The notes: generated from the sequence alone by a model not told the origin. A stretch of 29,098 bases of DNA from Stentor coeruleus (GCA_001970955.1 MPUH01000929.1:1-29098), one strand, 5' to 3'; shown: positions 1 to 9,661, numbered from the stretch's first letter. Made by a program: numbers and translations.

Positions 1-149
1 AATAAGGTTAATAAGGTTAATAAGGTTAATAAGGTTAATAAGGTTAATAAGGTTAATAAGGTTTATAAGGTTAATAAGGTTAATAAGGTTAATAAGGTTA
101 ATAAGGTTAATAAGGTTAATAAGGTTAATAAGGTTAATAAGGTTAATAT
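1..149. repeat. 9-bp tandem array, unit AATAAGGTT
   Basis: Sixteen head-to-tail copies of AATAAGGTT occupy 1-144, followed by a partial, degenerating unit. Copy 8 (64-72) differs by one base (TATAAGGTT); the other full copies are identical. The window edge cuts the array, so its true length is unknown. The unit is 9 nt, so plus-strand frame 1 is open from base 1 and reads Asn-Lys-Val over and over, ending NIRF and a TGA at 157-159. The array could therefore be the 3' end of a repeat-coding gene or a non-coding minisatellite. It is not the heterotrich telomere unit, which is an 8-mer of the CCCTAACA type. Confidence 0.95.
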
Positions 150-497
150 AAGATTTTGATATAAGGGGCTTTTGAAAATTTGAGTTTAGGATACTAGGAT
201 TTTTATATGTTTTAGGTTATGGGTTTGTGTTAAAGGCTGGGATATTTGTTGAAGGTTTAATGTAAATAAGCTATGATAGTTTTTTGATAAGTTTTACTAT
301 AAGACTTTATGATATTTATTGTATTTATGATTTTTTATATATTAAAATAGCACTTACCTGTATTTTTACAGCAAATACAAAATGTGGAAAAATAATGTTT
401 CACGTATACTATTTATATAAAAACCCCACATAAAATCTCATTAACGCCCACCTTATCTTTAATTTCAATTACAATTCAGCATATATCAACCGTATAA
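150..497. other. Spacer, G/T-rich then A/C-rich
   Basis: No gene is seen. About 150-345 is rich in G and T with very little C; from about 350 to the next ATG it turns A/C-rich. A TATATAA string lies at 414-420, 77 bases before the ATG at 498, and could be a core promoter element, but similar strings are common in DNA this AT-rich. Confidence 0.6.
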
Positions 498-1019
498 ATG
501 GCAAATTTTCAGTTAGAAATCGACTCTTCACCTCAGAAAATATTCTTCGGCAATTTCAGTCTGCTAACTGAGCTTGAGTCAGAACGAACTCCTCACAACC
601 CGCAAACCTCAGAAATTAACGATATAAAATCCCAATTAGACATTGTCAATGAAGACCGTGAGCGTCTAAAACATGAAATCAATATCCTTAGTCTTGATTT
701 CCACAACAATTATTATAACCTTATATCACAATATAGTAATTATAAGGTTAGAGAAGAAAATCAAAAATTAGAAAATTTAAAATCTAATATAGAAAAACTA
801 AGAAAAGACTGTGAAGAAAAAGATAAGCTTTTAGAGACAATGAGAAAACTTCTAGGAAGTAATGATCTTTCATATTTCATGAAAGAAAACCATAATGAGA
901 CAAATGATTCTCAAACTGTTAAAATGTATAGAAATAACAGAAGTACGACTAAAATCAAAACTACTGGGTGTAAGATTATGCAAAAAAGGTCTATGTCTCC
1001 ATATAAGATGATGTTTTAA
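498..1019 (+). CDS. Small coiled-coil protein, function unknown
   Basis: This 173-residue protein is not recognised as a known family. The first 45 residues are mixed and polar. Residues about 45-120 are strongly charged with a heptad-like pattern (QLDIVNEDRERLKHEINIL, then a run rich in Leu, Glu, Lys and Asn), as expected of a coiled coil. The tail is basic and Ser/Arg-rich and ends SMSPYKMMF, with an SP site that a proline-directed kinase could use. The ATG at 498 is the first in frame after an A/C-rich 5' flank, and the stop is TAA. It could be a cortical or basal-body structural protein; that is a guess from composition only. A 16-nt GT...TAG string inside it (736-751) is not treated as an intron because the frame runs through it. 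Confidence 0.75.
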   Translation: MANFQLEIDSSPQKIFFGNFSLLTELESERTPHNPQTSEINDIKSQLDIVNEDRERLKHEINILSLDFHNNYYNLISQYSNYKVREENQKLENLKSNIEKLRKDCEEKDKLLETMRKLLGSNDLSYFMKENHNETNDSQTVKMYRNNRSTTKIKTTGCKIMQKRSMSPYKMMF

Positions 1020-1120
1020 TATAGATTTAGTGGATTTTATTAGAAATTACTTGATATAATTATGATTTATGATATTTTTTGTTGTTGTAATTGGATGTTT
1101 TATTTATTTTTATAATCTGA

Positions 1121-2863
1121 TTATCGTATAAGGCCTATGAGTTTATATTTTTTAGCTTCAGGGCTTCGGAAAAAGTCATCTTCTTTGCTGATGTCGATTT
1201 CTACGTTTTTAGGCACGGATTCTTTTAAGCTTTCAAGACTTGACAGGCGGATTTTTTCATTGCCACTTAAGGCTAGGTGGACTAAATGTCTGTTTTTTTT
1301 AAGCCCATATTTTAGGTATTCCAGACCACGATGAGTAAATTTATTAGAAGTCAAACTGAGTTGCTGAAGACCCTCATTGCCGTTTAACATATGCCCGATT
1401 TCTTTTGCATCATTGTCATCTAAACCACAGCTGTTCATAACAAAACTTTGGATTTTTGTATTTACAATCAAAGCACGACAAATCTCTCTTAAAACATTAC
1501 CAAAAACTTTACTTCTTGAAATATTTATAGCTTTTAAGTTCCTATTGATTCTTATAACTTTACTCAGAGCTACTCCTCCAGCTATTTCAATATCATTATC
1601 TGCAGCATTTAACACTTGTAATGAATTATTGCTTAATAACCCTATGGATAAAACACAAAATCCTTCATCTTTAATCATATTCCCTTCAATTTTTAATGTT
1701 GTAAGTTTAGTAAAAGGATTCTGAATCATTTCCAAGAGTGCTTTTGCTGTAAAACCTTCGGATTTTGTATATGAGATATCTAAATATTCAAGGTTTTCAG
1801 CAAAAGAGTTTAATGTGTACACAAGAAAAGCTATAGGTTTATCTCCAATTGGGTTGTTTGAAAAGTCAACTTTTGTCAGTGTCCTCCAAGACGAGTAATA
1901 ATAAGCAATATAAATAGTCAAAAAACTATCTATACGCAGATTAGGCATACACAAACAAGACTTATTAACAAGAACCAAATTCTTCTTTTGCCTTCCCAAC
2001 TTCTGTGTCATAGGCGACGTGATCTCAATTTTCCCTATTAATATATCATGACATCTTTGAGCATTTTCCAACCCTGGCATTTTGATTATTTTTAACGCAT
2101 TGTTCTCATAAACATTTTGATGTTTATTATAATACCAAGATAAATTAGGGAATAAATCATTCATATCACCTATTTGTTGTAAAGGATCTTCTCTTGGATT
2201 TTTTTCTTTACTTTTACTTATTCGGTGTATGTTTGATTCATGGGATAAGGTTTCTTCAATTTCCCCAGGCATAAGTTCGTTTTTGTAGTTGAATTTTTTT
2301 TTAGGTTCATGAATACTTGGTTTATGTCTGAATTTTTGTGAGATTTCAGTGATTTTGTCAAGTTTTTCAGACAAACTATTGCAGTGGGTTGTTTTTTTGA
2401 GGATTTTTTCTACGTCAAGAGCTTTTCCGCCGTCGCTTTCTTCTGAGTTTTTGTCTGATTTTGAAGACTCTTCTTCTTGCTCGTTGTACCCGAAATGCTG
2501 TTTTACATCGTCTACGATGGATTTGCAGATGTTCACAGCAGCTTTTTGTCGATTGATTAAATGTTTGTCGTAAAGGAGGATTTTTCTTTCGTCAATAGAC
2601 TCACCTTGCTCTTCTTGACTACCATTAAGCTTGTTTATGCTTTCTTTATTACTATTGCTTCCAAGTTCTTCGTTCATTGTTATAAAAATTTTCCTCAGTT
2701 TAAGTCTGAAATTCGTTTCGGTATTGAATCTCCCTTCATCGTTTAAAGTTTGCACACCTTTTTTGAACTCGTCAGCGCTTAGGAAATTTTTTAAGGTTCC
2801 TGTTCTTGTGGTTAAACTGGGTAATGATAGCTTTCCATAGTCTCTTAGATGTTTACTTCTCAT
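1121..2863 (-). CDS. RNI-type leucine-rich repeat protein
   Basis: A 580-residue protein. Residues 1-300 are charged and probably disordered, with acidic Glu/Ser-rich stretches (about 126-145). From about 329 to 560 there are eight leucine-rich repeats with a 28-residue spacing: starts near 329 (LTKVDFSNNPIGD), 358, 387, 415, 443, 471, 499 and 527. That spacing is the ribonuclease-inhibitor (RNI) subclass, a curved protein-binding scaffold. Families with this layout in ciliates include axonemal dynein-regulatory and centriolar LRR proteins (TCTE1/DRC5-like, LRRC34/45-like). I cannot say which one this is. The start ATG at 2863 follows a divergent promoter region shared with the gene at 3189, and the stop is TAA. 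Many LRRs with a low-complexity N-terminus is a common ciliate layout. Confidence 0.9.
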   Translation of the reverse strand: MRSKHLRDYGKLSLPSLTTRTGTLKNFLSADEFKKGVQTLNDEGRFNTETNFRLKLRKIFITMNEELGSNSNKESINKLNGSQEEQGESIDERKILLYDKHLINRQKAAVNICKSIVDDVKQHFGYNEQEEESSKSDKNSEESDGGKALDVEKILKKTTHCNSLSEKLDKITEISQKFRHKPSIHEPKKKFNYKNELMPGEIEETLSHESNIHRISKSKEKNPREDPLQQIGDMNDLFPNLSWYYNKHQNVYENNALKIIKMPGLENAQRCHDILIGKIEITSPMTQKLGRQKKNLVLVNKSCLCMPNLRIDSFLTIYIAYYYSSWRTLTKVDFSNNPIGDKPIAFLVYTLNSFAENLEYLDISYTKSEGFTAKALLEMIQNPFTKLTTLKIEGNMIKDEGFCVLSIGLLSNNSLQVLNAADNDIEIAGGVALSKVIRINRNLKAINISRSKVFGNVLREICRALIVNTKIQSFVMNSCGLDDNDAKEIGHMLNGNEGLQQLSLTSNKFTHRGLEYLKYGLKKNRHLVHLALSGNEKIRLSSLESLKESVPKNVEIDISKEDDFFRSPEAKKYKLIGLIR

Positions 2864-3188
2864 TTTTTATATAAAAATTGATATTATTATAGTAGATTGT
2901 ATTTGGAGGTTATAGAGAGGATGGTATAGGGTAGGTGTTAGGAAGGTGCTGATGGATGATAAGTTTTTGGTTTTGGCAGAAAGGCAAGCTTAACGCTTGC
3001 TCTTGTTGTAGAAAGTTAATGTGGAAAATGCTTCCTTATCTAAAAAAACTGTTCAAACTTTATTCATAATTCTATTATAAATAACAATCCTCAAGTATAA
3101 CCTCCTTCATATCTAACTTAAATATTCCTATCTCTTAATAAACAAAAATTCCCACTATTAATACACCTTTAAACTTTTAAATAAAAAT
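2864..3188. promoter_or_regulatory. Divergent intergenic promoter region
   Basis: These 325 bases separate the start codons of the minus LRR gene and the plus coiled-coil gene, so both promoters should lie here. The left half, about 2880-3000, is G/T-rich and the right half, about 3020-3188, is A/C-rich. Each gene therefore has an A/C-rich 5' flank on its own coding strand. No defined motif is claimed. Confidence 0.5.
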
Positions 3189-4403
3189 ATGAGTGGCAAT
3201 TACTCATATACAGAAAATCCCAGCTTTCGTACTACAGACTTCCAAAGTAACAGTAAAGCTGCAGCAAATGCAATGCGAGCCTTACAACTCAAAGTAAAAT
3301 CTCTTGAAACAGATAGAGATAACCTTCAAAATCATATAAATTATCTATTGACCTTACATGAAAAACCTGTATCAGGTAGAACATCCCCTTATTCATCAAA
3401 AGAATACTCAGATAATCTAGATTACATGACTGCAAAAATCCATAAACTAAATGACGCATATTCTTTTCAACAGCAAAAAGCTGACTTCTTAGATAAAGAG
3501 CTCAAAAGGAAAGAACAACAATTTTTATTAGACAGAGATACTTGGGAACTTGAAATAACAGCACTTAAAAAGGAACTTATAAAATCACGTGGACGGGTTA
3601 TGTCACCAAAGGTAAAAAATATTAAAAAAAGCTCAAAAAGCCCAAAAAGTCCAAAAAGTCCAAAAAGCATTGAAAAAAAACCTAAAAACATCGAAAAACC
3701 CCTTAAAAACATCGAAAAAAAATCAAAAAGCCCAAAAAGCACAAAAAATTCTGAAGGTTATGAAAGAGTTCCTGAGCTTTTAAAGCAAATAGAAAAAATC
3801 ACAGTGGATTTGAAAAAATCAGAAAGTGAAAAAAATATTTTGGAAGAAACTGTTCGTAAACTCCACATTGAATATGGTGAAAACTTACGAGTTTTACAAG
3901 AAGAGCTTGAAAATATAAGAAAAACTTCAAATCATCCATATGTTGAATCCCAAAAAAATCCTTTACCATCGTATCCTCTAAGACTTGACTCTTCGAATGA
4001 TTTATTAGAGCTAAAAAAAGAACTGGATTACTATAAAACCTTAGCACAAAGTCAAAAGTCTCATATAAATGAGCTGATTTTTGAGGTTGAAAATCTTAAA
4101 TTTGACTTGCGAAAGTTTAACAATATAACTTTGTATATAGGAAAAGACTTAAAAAACTCTGAAAACAAAAACGTTGAAAATTTACAAGACGATGCTCAAA
4201 AGCTTGAAGAAAAAGTGAATAGTTTAAGCAAGAAATATAAAGGATTATTAGAAAAAACAAGTGATACTAATGAAAATACCCCTGAGTTACGTGAGGAATT
4301 AAAAAAAACTGCTTTGGAACTTGAAACAGAGTCGTGTAATTTATATAGTTTAAGAAAGAATCGACGTGAGAGTGTAAAAGAAAAATTCCAAGAAGGAGTA
4401 TAG
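3189..4403 (+). CDS. Coiled-coil protein with KSP repeats, possibly Cep57-like
   Basis: A 404-residue, almost wholly coiled-coil protein. A short polar N-terminus leads into a first coiled coil (about 22-55, including AAANAMRALQLKVKSLETDR). This resembles the opening coiled coil of the centrosomal Cep57/translokin family, but the match is by eye and weak. A second coil spans about 75-135. A basic low-complexity block at about 139-190 carries KSPKSPKSPKS and several KNIEK units; the repeated Ser-Pro sites suit phosphorylation by a CDK- or MAPK-type kinase. Two further coils cover about 190-240 and 260-400. Such basic KSP linkers often bind microtubules, so a basal-body or cortical fibre role is plausible but inferred. 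It starts after a short A-rich leader and stops with TAG. Confidence 0.8.
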   Translation: MSGNYSYTENPSFRTTDFQSNSKAAANAMRALQLKVKSLETDRDNLQNHINYLLTLHEKPVSGRTSPYSSKEYSDNLDYMTAKIHKLNDAYSFQQQKADFLDKELKRKEQQFLLDRDTWELEITALKKELIKSRGRVMSPKVKNIKKSSKSPKSPKSPKSIEKKPKNIEKPLKNIEKKSKSPKSTKNSEGYERVPELLKQIEKITVDLKKSESEKNILEETVRKLHIEYGENLRVLQEELENIRKTSNHPYVESQKNPLPSYPLRLDSSNDLLELKKELDYYKTLAQSQKSHINELIFEVENLKFDLRKFNNITLYIGKDLKNSENKNVENLQDDAQKLEEKVNSLSKKYKGLLEKTSDTNENTPELREELKKTALELETESCNLYSLRKNRRESVKEKFQEGV

Positions 4404-5491
4404 TAAGTATTAAGATTTATATGTTTATTTTTTTAGTTGTATATTTTAGGGCAAAATGAGAAATTATTAATAATATTAGGAAAATTTGTGTGTGGGATTA
4501 TAAAGATCTTGCTGTTGCCTTTCATTGATAGACTATTGAAATTTTATTTAAAATAATTGAAAAAGAATTTTTGACTGGGTTTTAAGGGAAGAAAATTATG
4601 AAAAAGGAAAGATTAAACTGGATATACTGAAATATTGGTTTAAAGGTTAAGAGTTTATTTATTTGGATATAATTGAAGAGGTTGTTAAGTTTGAGGTATC
4701 TTTTTTGGCTTCCCTTTGCGGAATAAATCGATTGTTCAGCACTTTAAATCAGAAAAACTACATATAATAATCTTGATATAGTATGATTATTGACTATTTT
4801 GGCTAGTGAATAGATTTTTTAATACTGTATGAATTATTGGATTTTATATGTTTTAATGTAGAAAATGTAGTGAGATTTAAAGTATATGAAAGATAATTTT
4901 TTTTGATGTATGCTTTATGATTGGTTTATGATTAAAATATATGCTTAGGCATGATTTAAGTTGTATATTGAAAAATAGTTGTAACTTATATACTAATACA
5001 TAAATAAGCGCAATTTTTGTAATTATAAGTACGCCTTACCAAAATTATATAATATTATCAAATAAATATACAAAATGCATAGTCAATAATATCTTCAGAT
5101 TCTAATTCTAAAACTATCTTAAAAAATCCCCAACTATACAAAAAAAAAATCAAATACCTTATATTTACATATAAATCCCACAAGCAATTTACTTGCAAAA
5201 TCTCTTATAACAAAATCTACATAAATATCAAACCCTAATATAATAACATCACATTAAAAAAAAAATCAATCAAAACCTATACCGAATTTTTCTTAATCCA
5301 AAACCTGCTTTTTTTTGTATTTTAATAGAAAAATCTGATTTTCTCATGAAATTTTCCTATATCTTAACCTTTACTTTCCCAGTATTTTTCCAACAAATTA
5401 GATGTTTTAAATTTTTATTTATTCCAACTATTTAAGGCTAAACTCAGATAGCTATCAGTATAGAGGACTGTGCTTAGCCTATATCAAAGGC
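4404..5491. other. Convergent spacer with possible coding relic
   Basis: No intact gene is seen between the 3' ends of the plus coiled-coil gene and the minus AN1 gene. About 4404-4980 is G/T-rich and about 5000-5400 is A/C-rich. At 4561-4767 one plus frame has 69 codons with a single internal TAA (4648-4650), including a locally GC-richer piece at about 4690-4760. It may be a decayed exon or chance. Confidence 0.5.
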
Positions 5492-5860
5492 TTAGAGCTT
5501 GTTAAACTTCTGTGCTTGGATAACCGGGTTTTCTTCTGATAATTTTCTGATACCTACAGTTTTGTGGTCATACGTGCATTTATGCTCTTCAGGTAAACGA
5601 TGATGTGTACAGAAGTATGATGCGCATTTACATCGAAAGTTTATATTACCAAGCCTTTTGTTACAAACTGCACAACGGTCTGGAGATGCTTGTGGGACTT
5701 GCTTAGCTTCTTCTTCTACTACTGTTGGAGCAGTATTTAAGATTGCTGATACTGTTTGAATCGTATCTTTTTTCAACCGGCTTTCTTTAAAACACTTTGA
5801 ACACATTCCTTCTTGGTTACCGAAAAATAAGTTGCATTTGCTACATAGGCTTGGATCCAT
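5492..5860 (-). CDS. A20/AN1-type zinc finger protein (SAP/ZFAND5-6-like)
   Basis: A 122-residue protein with the layout of stress-associated proteins and ZFAND5/6: an N-terminal A20 finger and a C-terminal AN1 finger. The A20 finger holds C6, C9, C20 and C23 around an NLFFGN core; the family's usual first spacing is slightly longer. The AN1 finger uses C63, C66, C77, C79, C84, H87, H93 and C95, followed by the typical conserved tail (YDHKTVGIRKLSEENP). The residues between are acidic and likely flexible. Known relatives bind ubiquitin through A20 and shuttle substrates to the proteasome or modulate stress responses; that role is inferred here. Length is near the short end of the family. Start ATG at 5860, stop TAA. 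It faces a divergent partner region on its 5' side. Confidence 0.93.
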   Translation of the reverse strand: MDPSLCSKCNLFFGNQEGMCSKCFKESRLKKDTIQTVSAILNTAPTVVEEEAKQVPQASPDRCAVCNKRLGNINFRCKCASYFCTHHRLPEEHKCTYDHKTVGIRKLSEENPVIQAQKFNKL

Positions 5861-7002
5861 TTTTTATAAGACTTATTCTCGCCATTTCTTGTATTAAGTG
5901 TTATAAAAGTGTAATTGGTTAAGGGAAGATAAGGTTTTTTTTTTTTGATGAGAATGGGAGGTGAATATAAAGGTTTATTTTATTGAGGTATTAGGTGTTT
6001 ATGTTTTTTTTTTTATAGGTTTTAGATTAGGATTATGGGATTATGTCATTAGTTTGAGTGGAGATGATGATTATTTGAATGGGTGGATATGAGGTTGTTT
6101 TTTGATTTGGATATGAATAATAAGAGAGGTTTATGATGGTTTGTGAAGAGAGGGATTATGAAAATCATAGGATCGGAGGATTTTTTGCCATGTGAGTATC
6201 TTGGGTTTTATTGGAAGTAGGGATAATATAATATTATATGAAAAAAAATTTGATGAATGAAGTTTGTATTTGAAAGAGGATGTTTTTTAATTGGATGCTG
6301 ATATGATAAGTAAAAAAAAGGTAGGAAAGGTTATTGTTTTATGCTTTTAATAAAAAATAAAACTATGTTTTAGGGTTGATTATGTTAGAATGTATGTATA
6401 TTTTTTAAAGTTTTATAGTTAGTGTTTTATATATATATCTATATTGAATAAACATTATTTGTTAATCTATCTATATCACTACATTTATATAAATAAATAT
6501 AACTTTAAACTAAAAGCATAATTTTTACTTGTAATAATTCTCAGGATATACAAAGAATTGTCAAATACTTGGGAATTGTCTATTCTTCATAATTACTAAT
6601 GATTTCATATAAAACAAAATATAAAATCTTCCACAAATCAAAACTAAATTCTAATAATAAAATTATCCATTCTATTAAGAAACCCTCCTTATTCAAAACT
6701 TTATGTTTCTATTCAAAAATCCTAATATTTCACTTAAACTCCTAAAATGTTTACCCTTAAAAGTTATACGCTATGATAAACATAAAAATGTCTAAAAATT
6801 AAACCGAATATCTTTTAAACTCTCAGTACTTTAGGATTAGTAGCGAAACTGACTACAAAAAAATCTAATGCTTATTTACACTTTGCATATACAAATTCTA
6901 TATCTACCCAAGTGCTTTATAAAAAAAGAACTATACCAGAAATCGATTTACAATTCATAATATTCTGATAATTTCCAAAATCAAAAATACAGCAAACTTC
7001 TT
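5861..7002. other. Divergent spacer with sharp GT-to-AC switch
   Basis: No gene is seen. This is the clearest example of the compositional switch: by hand count 6061-6120 has 18 G and 0 C, while 6661-6720 has 2 G and 12 C. The switch falls near 6450. Promoters for the AN1 gene (left) and the 7003 frame (right) should lie here. Confidence 0.6.
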
Positions 7003-7548
7003 ATGTTCTTACCAACAAATAAATATAAAAGCTTTCAAAATGTAAATTTTACTATAACTTCAGAAGAATACTATAAACCAGTTTATTCCATTATAAAATT
7101 TGTCATATCTGAATATTTCTCATCTCCTCTCCCAGAAACTTTGTTTCTGGGCAAATCAAGGTATAATAATAATTTTACTAATTGGGGTAATGGAAGAGTT
7201 TATTATGTAACCCAATAACATTTAAAGCATATATCACATGAGTTAAAGTTGAATACAAAAATTAATTACAAAGATAATTTTGTGGAAATTGAAAAAGATG
7301 ATTTATTAAAAACTAGAAAACTTGGTATTAAAATAGCTAATACTCAGAAAGGATTAAAAGTTTATAATGCACCTTCGATTAAAGAGAGTATGAATCATAA
7401 AGACTTTCATTATTATAATAGAGAAAAGAAGGAATATGAGAAGATATAAAATTTTAAATATAATAAATCGAATTATATGACTATGAATCAAACAGATTAT
7501 TTTTTGCATCTAATACAGGTTGATCATATGAGAGGAAGTTTAAATTAG
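7003..7548 (+). pseudogene. SAXO-like ciliary protein frame broken by two TAA codons
   Basis: One plus frame runs 182 codons from the ATG at 7003 to TAG at 7546-7548, with only two interruptions, both TAA (7216-7218 and 7447-7449). Segments are 71, 76 and 32 residues. All three carry the same kind of short motif: KSRYNNNFTNWGNGRVYY, KINYKDNFVEI and KSNYMTMNQTDYF. Spaced aromatic motifs of this Y-x(3)-F type are found in SAXO and other microtubule inner proteins, so the whole frame reads as one former ciliary protein. No 15-16 nt intron removes either stop; a 21-nt GT-AG string (7207-7227) would remove the first in frame but is the wrong size. Options are a recent pseudogene, stop readthrough, or three small products. 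Pseudogene is my preferred call. Confidence 0.6.
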
Positions 7549-8188
7549 TATAAATAAATAGATTTTTTGTTTGAGTTAAGATGTTGAAATAAGAATGGTG
7601 GAGGTTATGATGTTATAGGATAAAAAAATTTGGATTTAGGTTGAGATTGGAGTTTTATATAAGAAAGATTATTGTATATGGTTTATTTAGGTTTAGATAT
7701 GCTGTATTGGTGTTGTGAAAATTGCTTTTTTTTTAAGGATATAAATAAATAGCAATTTTTTAATGCTACACAATATTTTATGTTATTTTGAATTATTCTG
7801 ATGAATAAGAGGTTGTTTGCAATAAAATATACATAGAGAAGATAATTTAAAAACAAATAAAAATCACTTTGAAATCCTTTTAAACGCTTGAGAAATACAA
7901 AACAGCAAAAAATTAGTATCCGAATCAAAAGCCTCTTAACTAATTTTAATATAAAAAAATACAATCCCCAACTTATTCCACAAAAATAAACTTAAATCAC
8001 TTAAAAGCAATAATCATGACTATTTAAACCCAAAATTGTATATATCTAAATTCTTCATATATCTTAATTCCAATAAAAATCCAAACACCTAAATTTTCAT
8101 CACCTAACAACCAAACCAAAAGTCTATAAAAAGTTCATCAACGCCATCATCAATAAAAAAAATCACCCTTCTTATATTTGAATATAAA
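7549..8188. other. Spacer, no gene seen
   Basis: G/T-rich to about 7740, then A/C-rich to the next start. A long minus-strand frame (7683-7964) has no ATG at its start and only a hydrophobic, low-complexity translation, so it is not called. Confidence 0.55.
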
Positions 8189-9661
8189 ATGGAACCAGAG
8201 AGCAATCCTCGTATATTAGTAATAACAATCGATATCTCAGATCAACTAAAAGGGAACATAATAGTACATGAAAAAGATAATCCAGATACTCTTTCTGAGG
8301 ACTTTTTAAAAAAATACAACTTAGACTCTACAATGAAAAAACCTCTTATCCAAGTTATCAAAGCACATCAAATCAAATACCAGCAGCAAAAAAAATCTTT
8401 ACTAAGCAAAATCTTATCTCAAGGAAATTTCGATATAAAACCTTCATCTAGTATCTTAGCTGATCCTCATAAAACAACTTCTCAATCCTCTTCGTTATTA
8501 AAAAAATCATACTCGTCAACGAAAATCAATTATGGACAACTCCTCTATGAAAAAGGCCAAAAAATGAAAGAAAACAAAAGGGCTATCTCTGAAACTCGTA
8601 CCAAAGAACATGAAAAAGAGTCGAAAAAAGTGTTAACTTTTCACCCGAAAATATGCAAAAACACAAACGAAATAATAAAAAATGCTGAAACTGAAAGGAA
8701 ATCTTTAAAAAACTATGAAAACATGACTAAATTGCATATAGCTAAAGAAGAAAAAGAAATGAAAGAATGTTATTTTATCCCACAAATAAGTGAAAAATCA
8801 AGTCGTATAAGTGAAGGGAAAAACATATTTGATTCTTTATATAAAGATGCTTGTTTAAGAAGAGGATCACAAGATAGTTTTAGAAGTTCTTCAAAGGATC
8901 AAGAAAAAAATAGTAATTTTAGAAGAAAGTCTGAAGGGGTAGAAGAGTTTGTAGAAAGGTTGACGAATTCTAAAAAGAAAACTGAAGAAGAACTTGAGAG
9001 GATTAGAAAAGAAAAAGAAGTTGATGTAGATAAAGAGACTGGGCAAAAACTTTTTATCCCGAAAACAGGTAGAAAGCCTAATAGTGTTAGAAGGGAAAGA
9101 CCGGTATGGGATGAGTTATACTCATCTCGCAATGCAACAAAAGAGAAAATTGAAGAAAAAAAGCTTCAGGAAAATGAAAAATACTATACACAACCTAGTG
9201 AGTCTTCTTGTAAACTCTTTGAAAAGTTCAAATTTAGCAAATTCGAAAGCCTTTTTAAAACCCTAGACTCAGACAACGATGGGAAAATCAGTGCTGAAAG
9301 GATTAATTTGCATGGAATTGATATAAAAATTATCATGATTATTTCACCTATACTTGAAGAACTTGAGATTGATAGGGTTAAGTTGAAATTTGAGGATTTT
9401 TTAACAAGGATTGATTCGTTATATGCGAAAATTACCCCACAAGATAAAATGCTATTGGTAAAAAGCAATAGCCAAGTATTACAAGAAAATTATTCGTTTA
9501 TCCCTAAGATTAATAAAAAGTCCAAAATGTTAGCAGCGAATAATACACATTTGGGGAATAATGTGTTTGAAAGATCATCAGCTGCAAGGGAAATTCATGA
9601 TTTGAAAATGAAAAAAGCTCGGGAATTGCAGGAATTAGGGAAAATGAATAATATTTGTTAG
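8189..9661 (+). CDS. Ubiquitin-like/EF-hand protein with repeated FxPKI segments
   Basis: A 490-residue protein of a layout common in ciliates. Residues about 8-62 (RILVITIDISDQLKGNIIVH, then a LSEDFLKKYNL stretch) look like a ubiquitin-like or PB1-like fold. The middle is charged, with recurring blocks in which an aromatic-Leu-Tyr motif is followed by a basic helix and an FxPxI motif: YGQLLYEKGQ (115) with FHPKI (151), FIPQI (196), IFDSLYKDA (213), FIPKTG (289), VWDELYSSR (307) and FIPKI (437). An EF-hand-like loop lies at 360-371 (DSDNDGKISAER); positions 1, 3 and 5 are Asp, but position 12 is Arg instead of Glu, so calcium binding is uncertain. Function unknown; a cytoskeletal or ciliary role is inferred from the company such proteins keep. 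Stop TAG. Confidence 0.82.
   Translation: MEPESNPRILVITIDISDQLKGNIIVHEKDNPDTLSEDFLKKYNLDSTMKKPLIQVIKAHQIKYQQQKKSLLSKILSQGNFDIKPSSSILADPHKTTSQSSSLLKKSYSSTKINYGQLLYEKGQKMKENKRAISETRTKEHEKESKKVLTFHPKICKNTNEIIKNAETERKSLKNYENMTKLHIAKEEKEMKECYFIPQISEKSSRISEGKNIFDSLYKDACLRRGSQDSFRSSSKDQEKNSNFRRKSEGVEEFVERLTNSKKKTEEELERIRKEKEVDVDKETGQKLFIPKTGRKPNSVRRERPVWDELYSSRNATKEKIEEKKLQENEKYYTQPSESSCKLFEKFKFSKFESLFKTLDSDNDGKISAERINLHGIDIKIIMIISPILEELEIDRVKLKFEDFLTRIDSLYAKITPQDKMLLVKSNSQVLQENYSFIPKINKKSKMLAANNTHLGNNVFERSSAAREIHDLKMKKARELQELGKMNNIC

Noticed and set aside
1-149. The 9-bp array as a chromosome-end telomere
   Set aside because: Unit length and sequence differ from the known 8-mer heterotrich telomere; better called a minisatellite or coding repeat.
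736-751. 16-nt GT...TAG string in the first coiled-coil gene
   Set aside because: The open frame runs through it and removal would cause a frameshift.
7131-7151. Perfect 9-bp hairpin (CCCAGAAAC, loop TTT, GTTTCTGGG)
   Set aside because: Lies within coding-like sequence; hairpins of this size are expected by chance in a window this long.
7207-7227. 21-nt GT-AG string that would remove the first TAA of the SAXO-like frame
   Set aside because: Not 15-16 nt, lacks the TAG ending of the proven intron, and does not help with the second TAA.
7683-7964. 93-codon minus frame in the spacer
   Set aside because: Starts at TTG with no ATG; hydrophobic low-complexity translation typical of AT-rich spacer.
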